Notes under the pieces: model-generated | What the model was told of the DNA's origin: nothing | What the model saw: only the letters and a program-made list of their open reading frames with translations | Database searches by the model: none | Source of the DNA: Cephalopachus bancanus | Lineage: Eukaryota > Chordata > Mammalia > Primates > Tarsiidae | DNA length: 64,000 bases | Direction of reading: 5' to 3' | NCBI GenBank assembly: GCA_027257055.1 | Contig: JAPVLO010000019.1 | Span: 16,108,501-16,172,500 of the forward strand | Translations under genes and position numbers: made by a program | Shown: positions 36,044 through 47,149 of the stretch, one piece after another | Layout: every line of letters begins with the position of its first letter | How positions within the stretch are numbered: position 1 is the stretch's first letter

Positions 36044-36354
36044 CTCCTATTTTATTGCATTCAATTGCCTCCTAATTGCTACTCGCTTTGGTCTATCCCT
36101 TGCCGGACTCATCTGTGGCATGTCTCTGCAATTATGGCCTCCTTATTAAAAGCCTCTCCTTTTTTTCCCAAATATTTTCCTATAATAATTTCCCTTCTGT
36201 CTCTCTGGCTGATCCTCCTAAATTTCTTTTAAACACTACTTTCTCAACCTGCCCTTCATATGTAGTTTTTTCTTCATAGTGCCAACTATATACTTCTTTT
36301 CATTTTCCACGTGTTTCCTGAGCAATCATAATCTTCTAAAAAGTCTTCTAAGCT

Positions 36355-37115
36355 CCCACAGTCAGAGGCTCCAGACTGTACTTTTAGACCCAGAATTCAG
36401 GCTGTCCCCTGCAGATATAGACTCCAGGCCTACCAGGAACCAGGCTGGCCTCTGGGACCTCAGCTCCAGAAAGACCAGGGTCCAGGCTCCAGTAGACCCT
36501 GGGGATACATAAGCACCCACGAACCCAGGACTAAGCCTCCAGGCATTACCCAGCCATGCCAGCCACTATGATACCAGGCTCCAGGCTCTGTAGACCTAGC
36601 CTCTGGGCCATCATGCACAGACTCAGCCTCTAGGTCACCCCTGCAGCCCTAGGCAACAAGCCAGCACCCACAGACCCAGGATATAAACCTGTCCCAGTAC
36701 TAGGTCAGCCTTGGGTTCTAGGCCACTCTAGGTAACCCCAGATTCTAAGGGACTACAAGTCTAGGCCTGCCTCCAGTGAAGCCAGAGTCTAGGCACCAAG
36801 CTGGCTTCCACAGATCCAAATTCCAGGACTGTCTGTACAGACCTCAGGTACTAGGGTGGCCCCTGCAAACTCAGAACCATGCCCCTACTACCACAAACTC
36901 AGGATCCAAGCACACCCCATTACCAGGCCAGGCCTATGAACTCAGAATTCGGGACCATCTCTAGAGATCCAAATACCAAGCCCATCCCAGCACCAGGCTG
37001 GCTCTGGCAAACTCAGACACAAAGCTCACCCCAGCACCAGTTCTACCCTCGTGGACTCGGGCTTCAGGCTGGCTCTTGTAGACCAAGCTCCAGGCCCACC
37101 ACAGTAAACCCAGCA
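36355..37115 (+). repeat. degenerate minisatellite-like array
   Basis: About 760 bp built from diverged copies of a C-rich word set: CCAGGCTCCAGGC, CCAGCACCAGGCTGGC, CCCCTGCAGACCCAGG, TAGACTCCAGGCC. GC content jumps from the surrounding AT-rich DNA. An L1 begins directly downstream. Some old L1 5' regions contain such arrays, so it may be the 5' end of an internally deleted L1, but that is inference. The proline-rich frames it opens are by-products. Confidence 0.65.
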
Positions 37116-37485
37116 GGTATATTTAAAAATACTGAACTCCACTCATCACCCAGAAAAAGCACATGAAAACTACAATGAGATATTACCTCATACCTGTTAA
37201 AATGACTATTATCAAAAAGACAATAGATAACAAGTGTTGGCGATGTGGGTACAAAGGGACCCTGTATACTGTTGGTGCAAAAGTATGGAAGTTGCTCAAA
37301 AAAAGTAAAATTAGAACTACCATGAGTTCCAGCAATCCCACTTCTGAGTACATAGCCAAAGAAATGAAGTAAGTATGTCAAAGAGATGTCTGAATTACCA
37401 TGTTCTATGCAGCATGAATTATTCACAACAGCCAAGACATAAAATCAAGCTAAGTTCTAAGAATGAATGAATGGGTAAAAAAAAT

Positions 37486-37490
<5 letters not shown>

Positions 37491-37523
<33 letters not shown>
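37491..37523. repeat. (CA)n microsatellite
   Basis: About 16 CA units inside the L1. Confidence 0.95.
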
Positions 37524-37524
<1 letters not shown>

Positions 37525-37558
37525 CAGGTCACTATTCAGCCTTAAAAATAAAGAAGGA

Positions 37559-37830
37559 AGTCTATAATCCCAACACTTTGGGAGGCCAAGGTGAGAGGAT
37601 TGCCTGAGCCCACGGGTTCGAGAACAGTTTGAGCAACTTGGTGAGACCTCATCTCTACAATAAATAAAAAATTAGTTGGGTGTTGTAGTATGCGTCTGTA
37701 GTTCGGCTACTTGGAAGGCTGAGGTAGAAGGACTTGCCTGAGCCCAGAAGGTCAACGCTGGGGTGGCCATAAGCGTGCCACTGTACTCCAGCTGGGCGAC
37801 CAAGTGAAACTCCAACTAAAAAAAATTAAA
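37559..37830 (+). repeat. Alu, middle tier, 5'-truncated
   Basis: Starts within the left arm at 'tctataatcccaacactttggg' and reaches the A-tail. Target duplication AAAAATAAAGAA before the start and after the tail confirms it integrated already truncated. Confidence 0.88.
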
Positions 37831-38404
37831 TATAAAAAAATAAAGAAACATTTGTCACAACATGGGTGAACCTGGAAGACATTATGCTAAATAAAATAAG
37901 CCAGGCACAGAAAGACAAATATTACATGATCTTATTTATACATAGAACCTGAAAAAGTAGAGCTCATAGTAGCAGAAAGAGTAATGGCGGTTATCAGGGG
38001 CTAGCAGGGGGATGAGGATGGAGCAATGTTGGCCAAGGGGTACTAAGTTTCAGTTAGACAGGATGAATAAATTCTGGAGGTCTACTCTACAGCATGATGA
38101 CGAGTTAATAATAATGTATTGGACAGGTAAAAATTCTAACAAAGGAGAACTTAAATGTTCTCACCACAAAAAAATAAGTACATAAGGTGATAAATATGTT
38201 AATTTGCTTGAATCAATCATCTCACAATGAATACATATGCGAAAACATCATATCGTATACCATAAATATATGCAATTTTTATTTATCACTTATACTTTAA
38301 TAAGGTTGGGGGGAAATAGTGAAAAAAGGGAAAGAAGGTAGGGAGGGGAGTCATGTAGGGAAGGTGGAAGGTCTTAAGAAAAAGTTTTTAACAAAATAAA
38401 ATAA

Positions 38405-39995
38405 AATCTCTTCCCTCTAGCCCAGACCTGTACCCACTTGCCCACTGAATATCTCCATATGAATGTGATATGGGCATCTCAAATTCCACATGTCCCAAAA
38501 TGTCTTCATCTTCCTCCTCACAATAAAATCTGCTCCTCCCTCAAATCTCTACATGTCAACAGACACCACCATCTACCCAATTGCTCAAAGCAGAAACTAC
38601 TCTGAAAGCCTTCCCTTCCTTTCTTTCCTTATCCAGTCAGTTACTAACATCAGCACCTTACCTTCTCGGCAATCTGTCTCTTCTTCCCCATCTCCACTGC
38701 CTCGGTTCAGGTACTCATCATGTGTCCCTGGCATTCCTGCACTACTTTCTGACACAGATGCAGGTGGTTTACCCCATTATCCACTCCTTCTCTTCCCTTA
38801 GTGCCCCCAAATTTTTAGCTGGGAACATGGTCACTCCAAATAAATACTACATTTTCAGCCTTTCCCTTGCAGCTAAATGTGGCCACGGCACCACATATGG
38901 ACAATGAGCTCTACCTGTAAGTGTTCAGTGGCAATGTCTCCAAAATACAGCAACTCCTCACTTAATGTAGTAGATTCCTGGAAATTGCAACTTTAAACAA
39001 ACTGGCATACACGAGGTCCTCAGATAACAGTTTTCATTATAATGGTAGTAAGAAAAAAATGGTTCCAATACACATACTATAATGTGGTTTCCCTTAAAGT
39101 CACAGCTTCCAAGAACCTGTCGAGGACATTAAGTGAAGACTTACTATATCCTTAAATACAGTTAGTGCATGCCCCTTTGCCCTTGTGATTCTCTCTTCCT
39201 CCTTCCTGCTCTCAGGAATGTGGCTCAAGCAACCACATCAGAAGATGACAAAATCTTGAGGGATGGCAGCCCAACTAGCCCAAAGTAGCCAGGACCATCA
39301 AACACTGTGGGACTAACATACCAGCTCTGAATCATCTATGTAGTTTTATTTCATTGAAAAGAAGAGTAAACTTTTATTTTGTAAAAAAAAGAAATACATA
39401 ACAAAGAAAGTCACAGGGGTATGAGCCTGCCCTCCTAACAAGGTACATTGCCTCCCACCTCACCTCTCCATGACCACCATCTGTCTCTACATTGCTTCTA
39501 GACTGATTTCCTATATCCCAAATGTGAAGAACCAATCCATTATTTTAAAAATCACTCAATTACATACTGATAGCATGCTTTATTTAGCATGGCATGTAAG
39601 ACCCATCATAATATGGTCCCTACCTGCCCCAAGTCTTTCCTCTCTCATTGCTCCTGTGTGTCACCAGCTTGCTCTGTATAAACCATGATTAGCACAGCCT
39701 TACATATGCTTCTGCCACTGCCAAAACATCTTTCTTCCCAGCACCTGTTCCAAATTATCTTCAAAAGTTCTGTTCAGAGAGACACCTCTTTCAGGAAACT
39801 TTCCCTCTAGTCTGCGGATGTGCCTTCGATACCCTCCCAAAGCCCAGCTCTCTCTACTGTAGCAGATATCATACTGCGTTAGAATCATCTTATTACTTGT
39901 CTCTTTCCCCAACCAGACATCAGACTGCACGTTTCATCTCTCTGTCTCTAGCCTAGCAACTGTAGGTATCTACTGCATGCTGACAAAGTAAATAC
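38405..39995 (+). repeat. long L2-like stretch
   Basis: 'ttgcccactgaatatctccatatgaatgtgatatgggcatctcaaattccacatgtcc', later 'aagacccatcataatatggtccctacctgcccc', 'cttctgccactgccaaaacatctttc' and 'tgttcagagagacacctctttcaggaaactttccc' follow the order of the mammalian L2 3' region. The middle part (about 38830-39400) is not clearly L2 and may be another insertion. Confidence 0.5.
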
Positions 39996-39999
39996 TCTC

Positions 40000-40640
40000 A
40001 GAAATGTATTGACAGAAGGTTTTGGCATCTACTACCTGACACAAATGAAAATCCAGGCCTCTTGATTCTTTGCCCAAGCCTTTCCAGCACATCAGCATTT
40101 CCCTAGCTGTGTTCCAATAACACCCATTTAGGGAATGTTAATAATGAGAATAACGTGTGGATTTCCGGCATGACACACAGCTTTCAGATTCACTGACCTG
40201 TCAAAAGTCTCCTACCCCATCCTCTTGGCTCCTACTACCTGGAAGGCATTCTACCTCCACTCTGCCCTTTCCCTGGTTCCCACCATCCATCCTTCAGACC
40301 CCCGTGCCAGTTCAGACCTAGGGAGGACTCCTTCCTCTCCCAGGCTTTTAATAATGCTCTAGAATTTGGCTGAAGATTACCCTGAAACACACCAGTCTCT
40401 ACAATTTCCTTAATTCTCCTTTCTGAAGATAGAGGTTTTGTCTCTCACATTTTTTAGCACTTGTCCCTTTTTTCATGATTTTCAAAGAATACCCAGAGTG
40501 AATTTATAATTTATCTGCAACTATGCTCAGCTTCTTAGGACATAATCCCTCAGAGTTTAAATTCATGTAAAAGGAGCCAGGTGATCTTCTCGGGCTTCAG
40601 CCTCTTCCAGCAGTGTTGGGTCCACCCCTTCAAACAGGCG
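40000..40640. other. no recognised feature
   Basis: Non-repeat-looking, pyrimidine-rich sequence. No supported gene. Confidence 0.3.
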
Positions 40641-40645
40641 ATTGA

Positions 40646-41050
40646 TTGTGTTTCTTGATAGAGAAAGCCCAACCAGGCAGGAGTTTCATATCCCTGCTGT
40701 ATCTCAGAAATCTCTTTGTATTACCTCACTCCCCCAAAGAAAAGAGCCTAACCTCTCCTTGGCCTCTCTCTTTTTTAGACACCGCACAGTCATTATACCT
40801 AACCCTTCGGAGCAGGCCTGCTCAAAGCGCCATCCAAGAACAAGTTGGATCGGAGTCACCCGAGGAGCTCATTCAAGCTCTAGATTTCGGAGCCAAATGC
40901 CAGAATAAGAATTACTGGCATGAAGTTCAAGAACTTGAATTCTTAACGGGCATCGAAAGCATCCAAGGTGTCAACAGATCTTCTGCTTGCAGGGTAGGGT
41001 GGGGCAGGACTGGGCAGCCAAGTGCCCAGAAACTGTCACCTGCAGCCTGA
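40646..41050 (+). other. longest open frame outside Alus (134 codons), coding status unknown
   Basis: A plus-strand frame in repeat-free DNA. Within it a pyrimidine tract and AG (ctctctcttttttag) ends at about 40779, and a donor-like GTAGGG follows TTGCAGG at about 40993. The segment between them reads as an acidic, hydrophilic peptide with QEQVGSESPEELIQALDFG and KNYWHEVQELEFLTG, and keeps several CpGs. It could be an unannotated exon, a decayed gene fragment or chance. I do not recognise it. It lies opposite in strand to the window's gene. Confidence 0.2.
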
Positions 41051-41054
41051 AGCA

Positions 41055-42380
41055 GCGGCCTTCATTCGCCTCAGCGCACCGTCCAGAGAGTTTCATTTTC
41101 TATGTGAGCCGTGAAGTGAAAGGTTCACAGAGTTCCTAGAATTTCCTAGAGGACTAAATTAGTATTTCTAGGGGAGGTTCACAATGATCACTTTCAAAAC
41201 TTCCACAGGCTAACCTGATGTGCACTGCCAGTTAAAAATCATTGCTTTAAAATAGCAATTTTCAATTCTTTAAGAGCAACAGTACCTTTTTATAACAAAT
41301 GTTTTGCAATGCCTCCTTTATTATCCTGAAGTGAAATTCCTAACCGACACAACTGCCTAAATATAAAACTCAAAATAATCAATATAATGCCCTAAATGTA
41401 ATACAAAGAAGAAATAAAATTTAAATGATTTTCATTATATAAATGTTCAAGTTAGTCAGAAACTGGCTTGCTGAAGATAGAAAGACCCTGAAAGCAAACC
41501 TCAGGTATAGACACACAAATGTGTCAAACTGGTGACTCAATTGCGTGAGCACTGCCTTCTTGGATATGAAACTTCAAAACAGTGAACAATTTTTAGAAAT
41601 CTAGGAAGAAAACAAAGTACAATCTTCTCTTGATTCACACAGCAGTTACAGTCCTAGAAAACTCACTGCTATTTAAAATCATGTAAAAAAATTTTTGTTT
41701 ATACATCCTAAGGCCAGATAATTAGAAACATATTTTTTCCCTACATGAATGTCCAACAGGATATTCAAGGTCAGGCAGCACGTGGAACAATTCTTCCTTG
41801 TAGGATACTATCTCATGAACTACAAGATGCCTCACAACCCTGGCCCCTACCCGTTAAAGACCAGTAGCCACCAACCCTCCCATCCCCAACCCCTGTAACA
41901 ATTAAAAATATCCCCAAGCATTCAACCTATACAAACAGTAAGAACAGAAATACCTATACCAGACCACAATATTTTTTCCCTCGTGCCACTATCTTACATT
42001 GTAATGATTCTAGAATCTATGCATAATTCCACCTATACTTCTAGTAATATTTTCAAAAGCAAATATTAATATAAATTCTACTGTAACAGAAATTGCTGGT
42101 AAAATTCTACATAAATGAACTATCACAGACATAGAAACTTTCTTCATAAATTCTTTAAAAACTAATGCAAGCTACTTTTATTTACAATCGAATCATGTTT
42201 TCGTATTGACATATTTTAATTCCAGGGACATCCTCTCACTCATCTGATTGATATTCAACTGGTAGTGGTTCCTAAGGAGTTCAGCTTTGAATACAAGTAA
42301 AATATACTAAACTATGGTTTCAATGTATTAAATGATAAAATGGCTTAAAAACAACTCAAATAATTTACTTTTTAAAACAT
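41055..42380. other. no recognised feature
   Basis: AT-rich intron sequence. Nothing assignable beyond a faint hAT-like trace near 41190-41250. Confidence 0.35.
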
Positions 42381-42381
42381 A

Positions 42382-42550
42382 GTGGTTCTCAAGCCTGTAT
42401 GTGCATCATAAAGATCATCCAGGGAGTTGCTTAAAAGTGAGAAATGCCAGCATCGGTCCCTTGCCCACAGACTCTAATTACAAATGCCTAGAGTAGGAAA
42501 AGCCCAAGAACCCTAATTCTTTTTTTAAAGGACTGCAGGTAGTTCTCATG
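42382..42550 (+). mobile_element. MER5-like (hAT-Charlie) remnant
   Basis: 'tagtggttctcaagcctgtatgtgcatcataaagatcatccagggagttgcttaaaagtg...aatgccagcatcggtcccttgcccacagac' gives the MER5 left end and order. The right end is decayed near 'gtagttctcatg'. Confidence 0.65.
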
Positions 42551-42809
42551 TTGGCTGGGGCAGATCCAGCTTTGTGGGTCTTGAGTGAAAAATTCACCTC
42601 TGCTTTACAAAATAAAAAGGAAAAAATACATCCCACCTAAAAGTAAAGCTTAAGATTAGATAGTTTATTTAAGGATCCGTGAAGGGAAACTGCTAAAAGC
42701 ATACTTTATAAAGTGGCTTCTACACCTGACAATAAAAAAACTGTTCAGAGTCTTCAACATCTCAAGGATCCAAGTTTACTCTAAAACATCCTAACTGAAC
42801 CCAAAAGTC

Positions 42810-42903
42810 TAGCTTTCCAATACAAAACTGGGAACAGGAAAAGATGAGCTTTCCAATATAAAAAGACTAACTTTCCAATATAAAACTTGAGAACAGGAAA
42901 ATC
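42810..42903. repeat. local tandem triplication
   Basis: The word CTTTCCAATAYAAAA occurs three times (about 42813, 42848, 42872), and GAACAGGAAAA follows the first and third. A small stepwise duplication in otherwise unique DNA. Confidence 0.85.
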
Positions 42904-43099
42904 TTTTAACAGTTAATAAGTACATGAAAAGAATTTGGCCTAATTACCTCTGGTGCAGCAAGTTTATGAAGATAAAAGCTCAATTCTAATTGAGATATTT
43001 TAAGAATACAGAAATAAACCCAAAAAGTGCTTATCCTATTCTCTCAATCTACACTTAAGACTTCTGTGACCAAAAGGGGAGTCAGAGGGGATGCGGATT

Positions 43100-43840
43100 T
43101 CCCACACACCAAGTAAGCAGTCAGTTCTGCAGTAGACACCAGTCGGGTGTCTCCTCATTCAGTTTAATTCTGACACTATCTACCTGGAAATAACTTCAGA
43201 TCCCACAGGTTGAGGGGTCAGTTCCCAACACTGCCCCCATTTTAGATGCCAGTTTAAGCCCCAGGTAGTTTTACCTTGTGAACTCTGACTGACCAGCTAT
43301 AAACTGGGGCTCCCACAACCCCCTCTCTAGGATTTCATTAATTTGCTAGACTGGCTCACAAAATGAAGGGAAACACTTACTTACATTTAGTATCTATTAT
43401 TTTTTAAATATTACAAAGTATACAGATGAAGAGATGCATAGGGCAAGGCATGTGGGGAAAGATGCAAAGCTCCCATGTCCTCTCTGAGTTCACCACCCTC
43501 CCAAAACCTCCATGTGTTCAGCTCCCCAGAAGCTCCTCAAATCCTGTCCTTTCGGGTTTTTATGATGGCTTCATGACACAGGCATGACCGATTAAACCAG
43601 TGGTCATTGGTGATCAACCTTACCTTCAGCCCCTCTCTCCTCCCAGGAGGCTGGGGAGGCGGGGAGCTGAAAGTCCCCACTGTCTGATCCTGACTTGGTC
43701 TTTCCGGTAACTAGCCCTATCCTGAAGCTACCTAAGGGCTGACAGCCAGCAGTTAATCACAAGCATACAAAAAGATACTTATCATTTTGAAGATTCCAAA
43801 GATTTTGGGAGTTGTACGCCAGAAAACCAGGAGAGAAGAG
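43100..43840 (-). mobile_element. solitary LTR, ERVL-like (copy A)
   Basis: Antisense LTR text: 'cagtcgggtgtctcctcattcagtttaattctgacactatctacctgg', 'cacaggttgaggggtcag', 'tttttatgatggcttcatgacacagg', 'ctgaagctacctaagggctg', 'gattccaaagattttgggag'. Aligns in order with 47150-47840 (copy B). No retroviral genes beside it. The family name is uncertain. Confidence 0.6.
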
Positions 43841-43846
43841 CAAATA

Positions 43847-44185
43847 CAGTCACATAAGGATACTTAGGTCAATAACGAACCATACATGGGATGGTGGTCC
43901 CCTAAATTTATCATACCACATTTTCCTGTTTCCTTTCTATGTCTAGATTTGTTTAAATACATAAATATTTACCGCTGTGTTACAACTGTCTACAATATTC
44001 AGTACAGTAACAGGTTTGTAGCTTAGAAGCAATAGGCTGCAAGGTTATGCCATATAGCCCACATTTACAGCAGGCTGTACGATTTAGGTTTGTGTAAGTA
44101 CATGCTATGATGTTCACACTATGACAAAATCACCTAATGACACATTTCTCAGAATATAGCTCCATTGGTAAGCATTGCATAACTC
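43847..44185 (+). mobile_element. internally deleted relative of the 29.9-31.5 kb Tigger-type element
   Basis: Starts after TA with CAGTCACATAAGG and ends GCATTGCATAACTC next to TA. The left 70 bp (ggtcaataacgaaccatac...gatggtggtccc) is the 5' end; from about 43945 it matches the 3' part of the other copy (agtattcagtacagtaacagg, gcctgtacgatttagg-type text, tgatgttcacac). The middle, over 1 kb, is gone. It abuts the LTR directly. Confidence 0.65.
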
Positions 44186-44194
44186 TATATATTT

Positions 44195-45195
44195 CACAAC
44201 AACACATTTGTGATATTCCAATGCTGTTCCAAAGCTAATCTGATCCCACTCTCAAAAGTCAAATTCTCCTCCTCATCTTTTCAAATTCTGCCTTCAAAAA
44301 TAATAATAATAAACACTAGTCTAAAAGAAATGGATCTCCTAGGCAAAATAAAAAAGTTGTACTGAGTAGACAGTAGGAATAAACTTTTCAACATCCCCTC
44401 TAGGTTTATTTCTGCCACACCCCTTAGCTATCTCAGTATATACAACACCAAGTGGTTCCAATGAGTCAGTTAAGGCTACCAGCATGCAGCTCACTCTGTA
44501 TATATGTGGGCCAATGTGGAATAAGATGGAAGCTCTGACTTACTATACCAAAACCCTAGCCAAAGAGAAAATTTATAGTCACTCCTGGCCCACTTTGCCA
44601 AAACAGAACAAACCACTAAAAACTACTGCCTATCAAGCAGAGGCTGTGGCATAGCTAAAATAATGGAGAACATATGGTCATTTAATAAGGGCCAAGTGAA
44701 CAAGTCGAACATATAATTGTATATTATACTGTAAAAACAATTTTTCTGTTTTCTATAATGGGAAGGAGGTAGGGGAGGGGAAAGGAAGAAGCAAACTAAA
44801 TAAAATATGCCAAAAACAAAAAGATAAAAGATTTACTAAAGGACTTGCCATAAACTGATTAACCAGCTTGTAGCTGTGGTAGAGACAAGAAAATAAACTC
44901 AACAGACAACCTTAGAATTAGTGGACTTATCATATGTTCCTTTGTGTATTTGTGGTTTTCTATGCCAAACTATGTTTTTCCTAAAGCAATGACTCCCAGC
45001 TTTCTTAAGTCCTGCAGCCAGATGCCAAGATTAAAACAGGGCATAAAGTTAAGCTACAATGCTACTTCTTTTTCATCTTACTCTCCAGGAATTCTGTGTG
45101 TATGGAGAGGTGTCCACCCAATCAGTAAGATGCTCTACATTCATCCAACACATTCTATCACCCAGACTGTTCAGCTCCTTCTTGACACCATAAAC
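44195..45195. other. no recognised feature
   Basis: AT-rich with a purine-rich run near 44760-44790. No gene; repeat content not assignable. Confidence 0.35.
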
Positions 45196-45544
45196 AAGAA
45201 GTAACTCAAAGTGGATTACAGACCTAAAGGTAAGAGATACAACTATAAAACTTAGAAGAAAATATATGAGCAATGATTTCTTAGACATAACACAAAAAGC
45301 ATAAGCCACAAAATAAGAAATAAACTTGAGTTCATCAGTCAAAAACTTTTGTAATATAAATGATACTAGCAAGAAAGTAAAAAGAAAACCCACACAAGAG
45401 AAGAAAATATCTGTAAATCACACATCTAATAAAGGGCTCTTACAAAGACTATATAACGAGTTCTTTCAACTTAATCATAAAAAGACAAATAACCCAATTA
45501 AAAAACAGGCAAAGGATCTGAATAGACATTTCCCCAAAGATATA

Positions 45545-46463
45545 CAGATTGAGCATCCCAAATCTGAGATCCAAAATGCTCTAAAATCTAGAACTTTTTA
45601 AGTATCAACATGACACTACAAGTGAATGATGAAAATGACAATGTTAACACTGCAGAAAAAGCACCTCTTCAACAAAATACGTTGAAAATGTGCGATGCAC
45701 TTACTGAAGGACTAGTGTCCATTCATAACAGAATGAGAAACCATGTCCATTTAAAGAGTCAAAGAGAGACTTCTGAGACAAAAACTGTTGTTAATGAAGC
45801 AGATGCCTCTAGAAGAGGCATTTTTAAAAGCCATCCAGCAAAATGACTCCTTGTCTTTGGTGAATGGACTTAGTTCTAGGTGGTTTCTAGGTGGTTTCTC
45901 ACCTGCTTCTAATACCCATCCCCCCAAAAATAGTGTATAGTAACCTTTTCATCAAAACACAGCACTACAGGTAGAGACTGAAAGCCTGCTATTGCGTGTT
46001 TAACAGCTGACACAGGTATTCTGTTGATGCTAATATACTGCTTAGTTTCCCCGAAAACCTCGCTTTTTCATTGTATTAAAGGTATGTCATATTTTTTACC
46101 ATGAAGTACTTATGTGTGAAAAAGTGTAAGAAAGTGACTACTTATCAAAAGCATATAAATTCAGTCAGGAGTGATGGTGATGCCATACCATAGTCTAGAC
46201 TGGTGGCTGAGATAAAGACACCTTTGCTTTCTGATGGTTCAGAGTACACAAACTTTGTTTTATGCACAAAAGAATATAAAGTATAGTATAAAATTACCAT
46301 AGACTATATGCATCATATATATAAAACATAAATGAATTTCGGGTTTAGACTTGTATTCCCTCCCCAAGATATTCCATTATGCATATGTAAATATTCTAAA
46401 GTTCAAAAACACACAAAGTCCAAACACTTCTACTGCCAGGCATGATGAGGGATACTCAATCTG
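45545..46463 (+). mobile_element. Tigger DNA transposon (MER44/Tigger7-like), about 920 bp
   Basis: CAGATTGAGCATCCCAAATC at the left end and GGGATACTCAATCTG at the right end are inverted repeats. TA lies outside at 45543-45544 and 46464-46465, and L1 text is continuous across the site (ccccaaagata/ta...caataagactataagcac). The 3' half ('accttttcatc...', 'gtgaaaaagtgtaag', 'tcagtcaggagtgatggtgatgcc', 'ttctgatggttcagagtac') is non-coding. The transposase 5' part is missing. Confidence 0.78.
45610..45843 (+). pseudogene. Tigger transposase C-terminal remnant
   Basis: A 78-codon frame within the Tigger element: KMCDALTEGLVSIHNRMRNH, comparable to the '...KICDELIEGLEQ...' tail of pogo/Tigger transposases. 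The HTH and DDE catalytic parts are absent and the frame start is not a real gene start. Non-functional. Confidence 0.45.
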
Positions 46464-46526
46464 TACAATAAGACTATAAGCACATAAAAAAATGCTCAAC
46501 ATCTTTAGTCATTAAGAAATACAGAC

Positions 46527-46640
46527 TGTTTTTCTTTTTGAGAAACTTGTCCATGGCAGGTCTTTCTGCTATGAATCTTCCTTTTTGTTTTTCTTCTTCT
46601 CACTAATAAACTCTGTCTTAAAACTTAAAAAAAAAAAGGA
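46527..46640 (+). repeat. short processed retroinsert ending in poly(A)
   Basis: About 100 bp of unknown sequence ('tgtttttctttttgagaaacttgtcc...') with AATAAA about 17 bases before an A-run at 46627-46637. Target duplications AAGAAATACAGAC (46514) and AAGAAATACAAAAC (46641) enclose it. This is the 3' end of some transcript, copied by L1 machinery and 5'-truncated. The pyrimidine-rich text before AATAAA resembles an LTR R region, but the source is not recognised. Confidence 0.65.
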
Positions 46641-46654
46641 AAGAAATACAAAAC

Positions 46655-46911
46655 AGGCCAGGCTCGGTGGTTCAGCCTGTAAACCCAGCACTTTGGGAGG
46701 CCAAGGTGAGTGGATTGCCTGAGTTCACAGGTTGGAGACTATGCTGAGCGACTTGGTGAGACCTTATCTCTAAATAAATCCAAAATTAGCCAGGCGTGGT
46801 AGCATGCACCTGTAGTTCCGGCTACTTGGAAGGCTGAGGCAGAAGGATTGCTGGAGCCCACTGCACTCCAGCCTGGGCAATGGAGTGAGACTCCAACTCA
46901 AAAAAAAAATA
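46655..46911 (+). repeat. Alu, middle tier, right arm shortened
   Basis: Begins AGGCCAGGCTCGG. The right arm lacks about 35 bp around the 'gcagcccagcaggtcgaggctgcggtggcc' region (reads 'ctggagcccactgcactcc'). Third copy of the target word (AAGAAGTACAAAAC) follows its tail at 46912. Confidence 0.88.
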
Positions 46912-47070
46912 AAGAAGTACAAAACAAAACCATAATGAGACAGCACTTCATATCCATACAATGAAAATAATTAAAAAGACAGACAATAACAAGTGTTGAC
47001 AAGAATGTGGGAACAACTGGAACCCTCTACGTAAGAATAAAAAACATGTTTCCTCTGCTCTCACATCACA

Positions 47071-47083
47071 GTGTGTGTGTGTG

Positions 47084-47130
<47 letters not shown>
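47071..47130. repeat. (GT)n microsatellite
   Basis: About 29 GT units with one TT interruption near 47086. Confidence 0.95.
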
Positions 47131-47133
<3 letters not shown>

Positions 47134-47149
47134 GGGGGAGTATCCCTGA

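Larger units (their letters stand above)
37120..38300 (+). mobile_element. L1 3' part of ORF2 and 3' UTR, sense
   Basis: 'gaaaactacaatgagatattacctcatacctgttaaaatgac', 'ggaccctgtatactgttgg', 'tcactattcagccttaaaaataaag', 'aacatgggtgaacctggaagacattatgctaaataaaataagccaggcacagaaagac', 'ggttatcaggggctagcag'. Interrupted by a CA repeat and an Alu. No intact frame. Confidence 0.85.

Noticed and set aside
36279..37166. Proline- and serine-rich frames
   Set aside because: Produced by the C-rich minisatellite-like array; no splice sites or start context.
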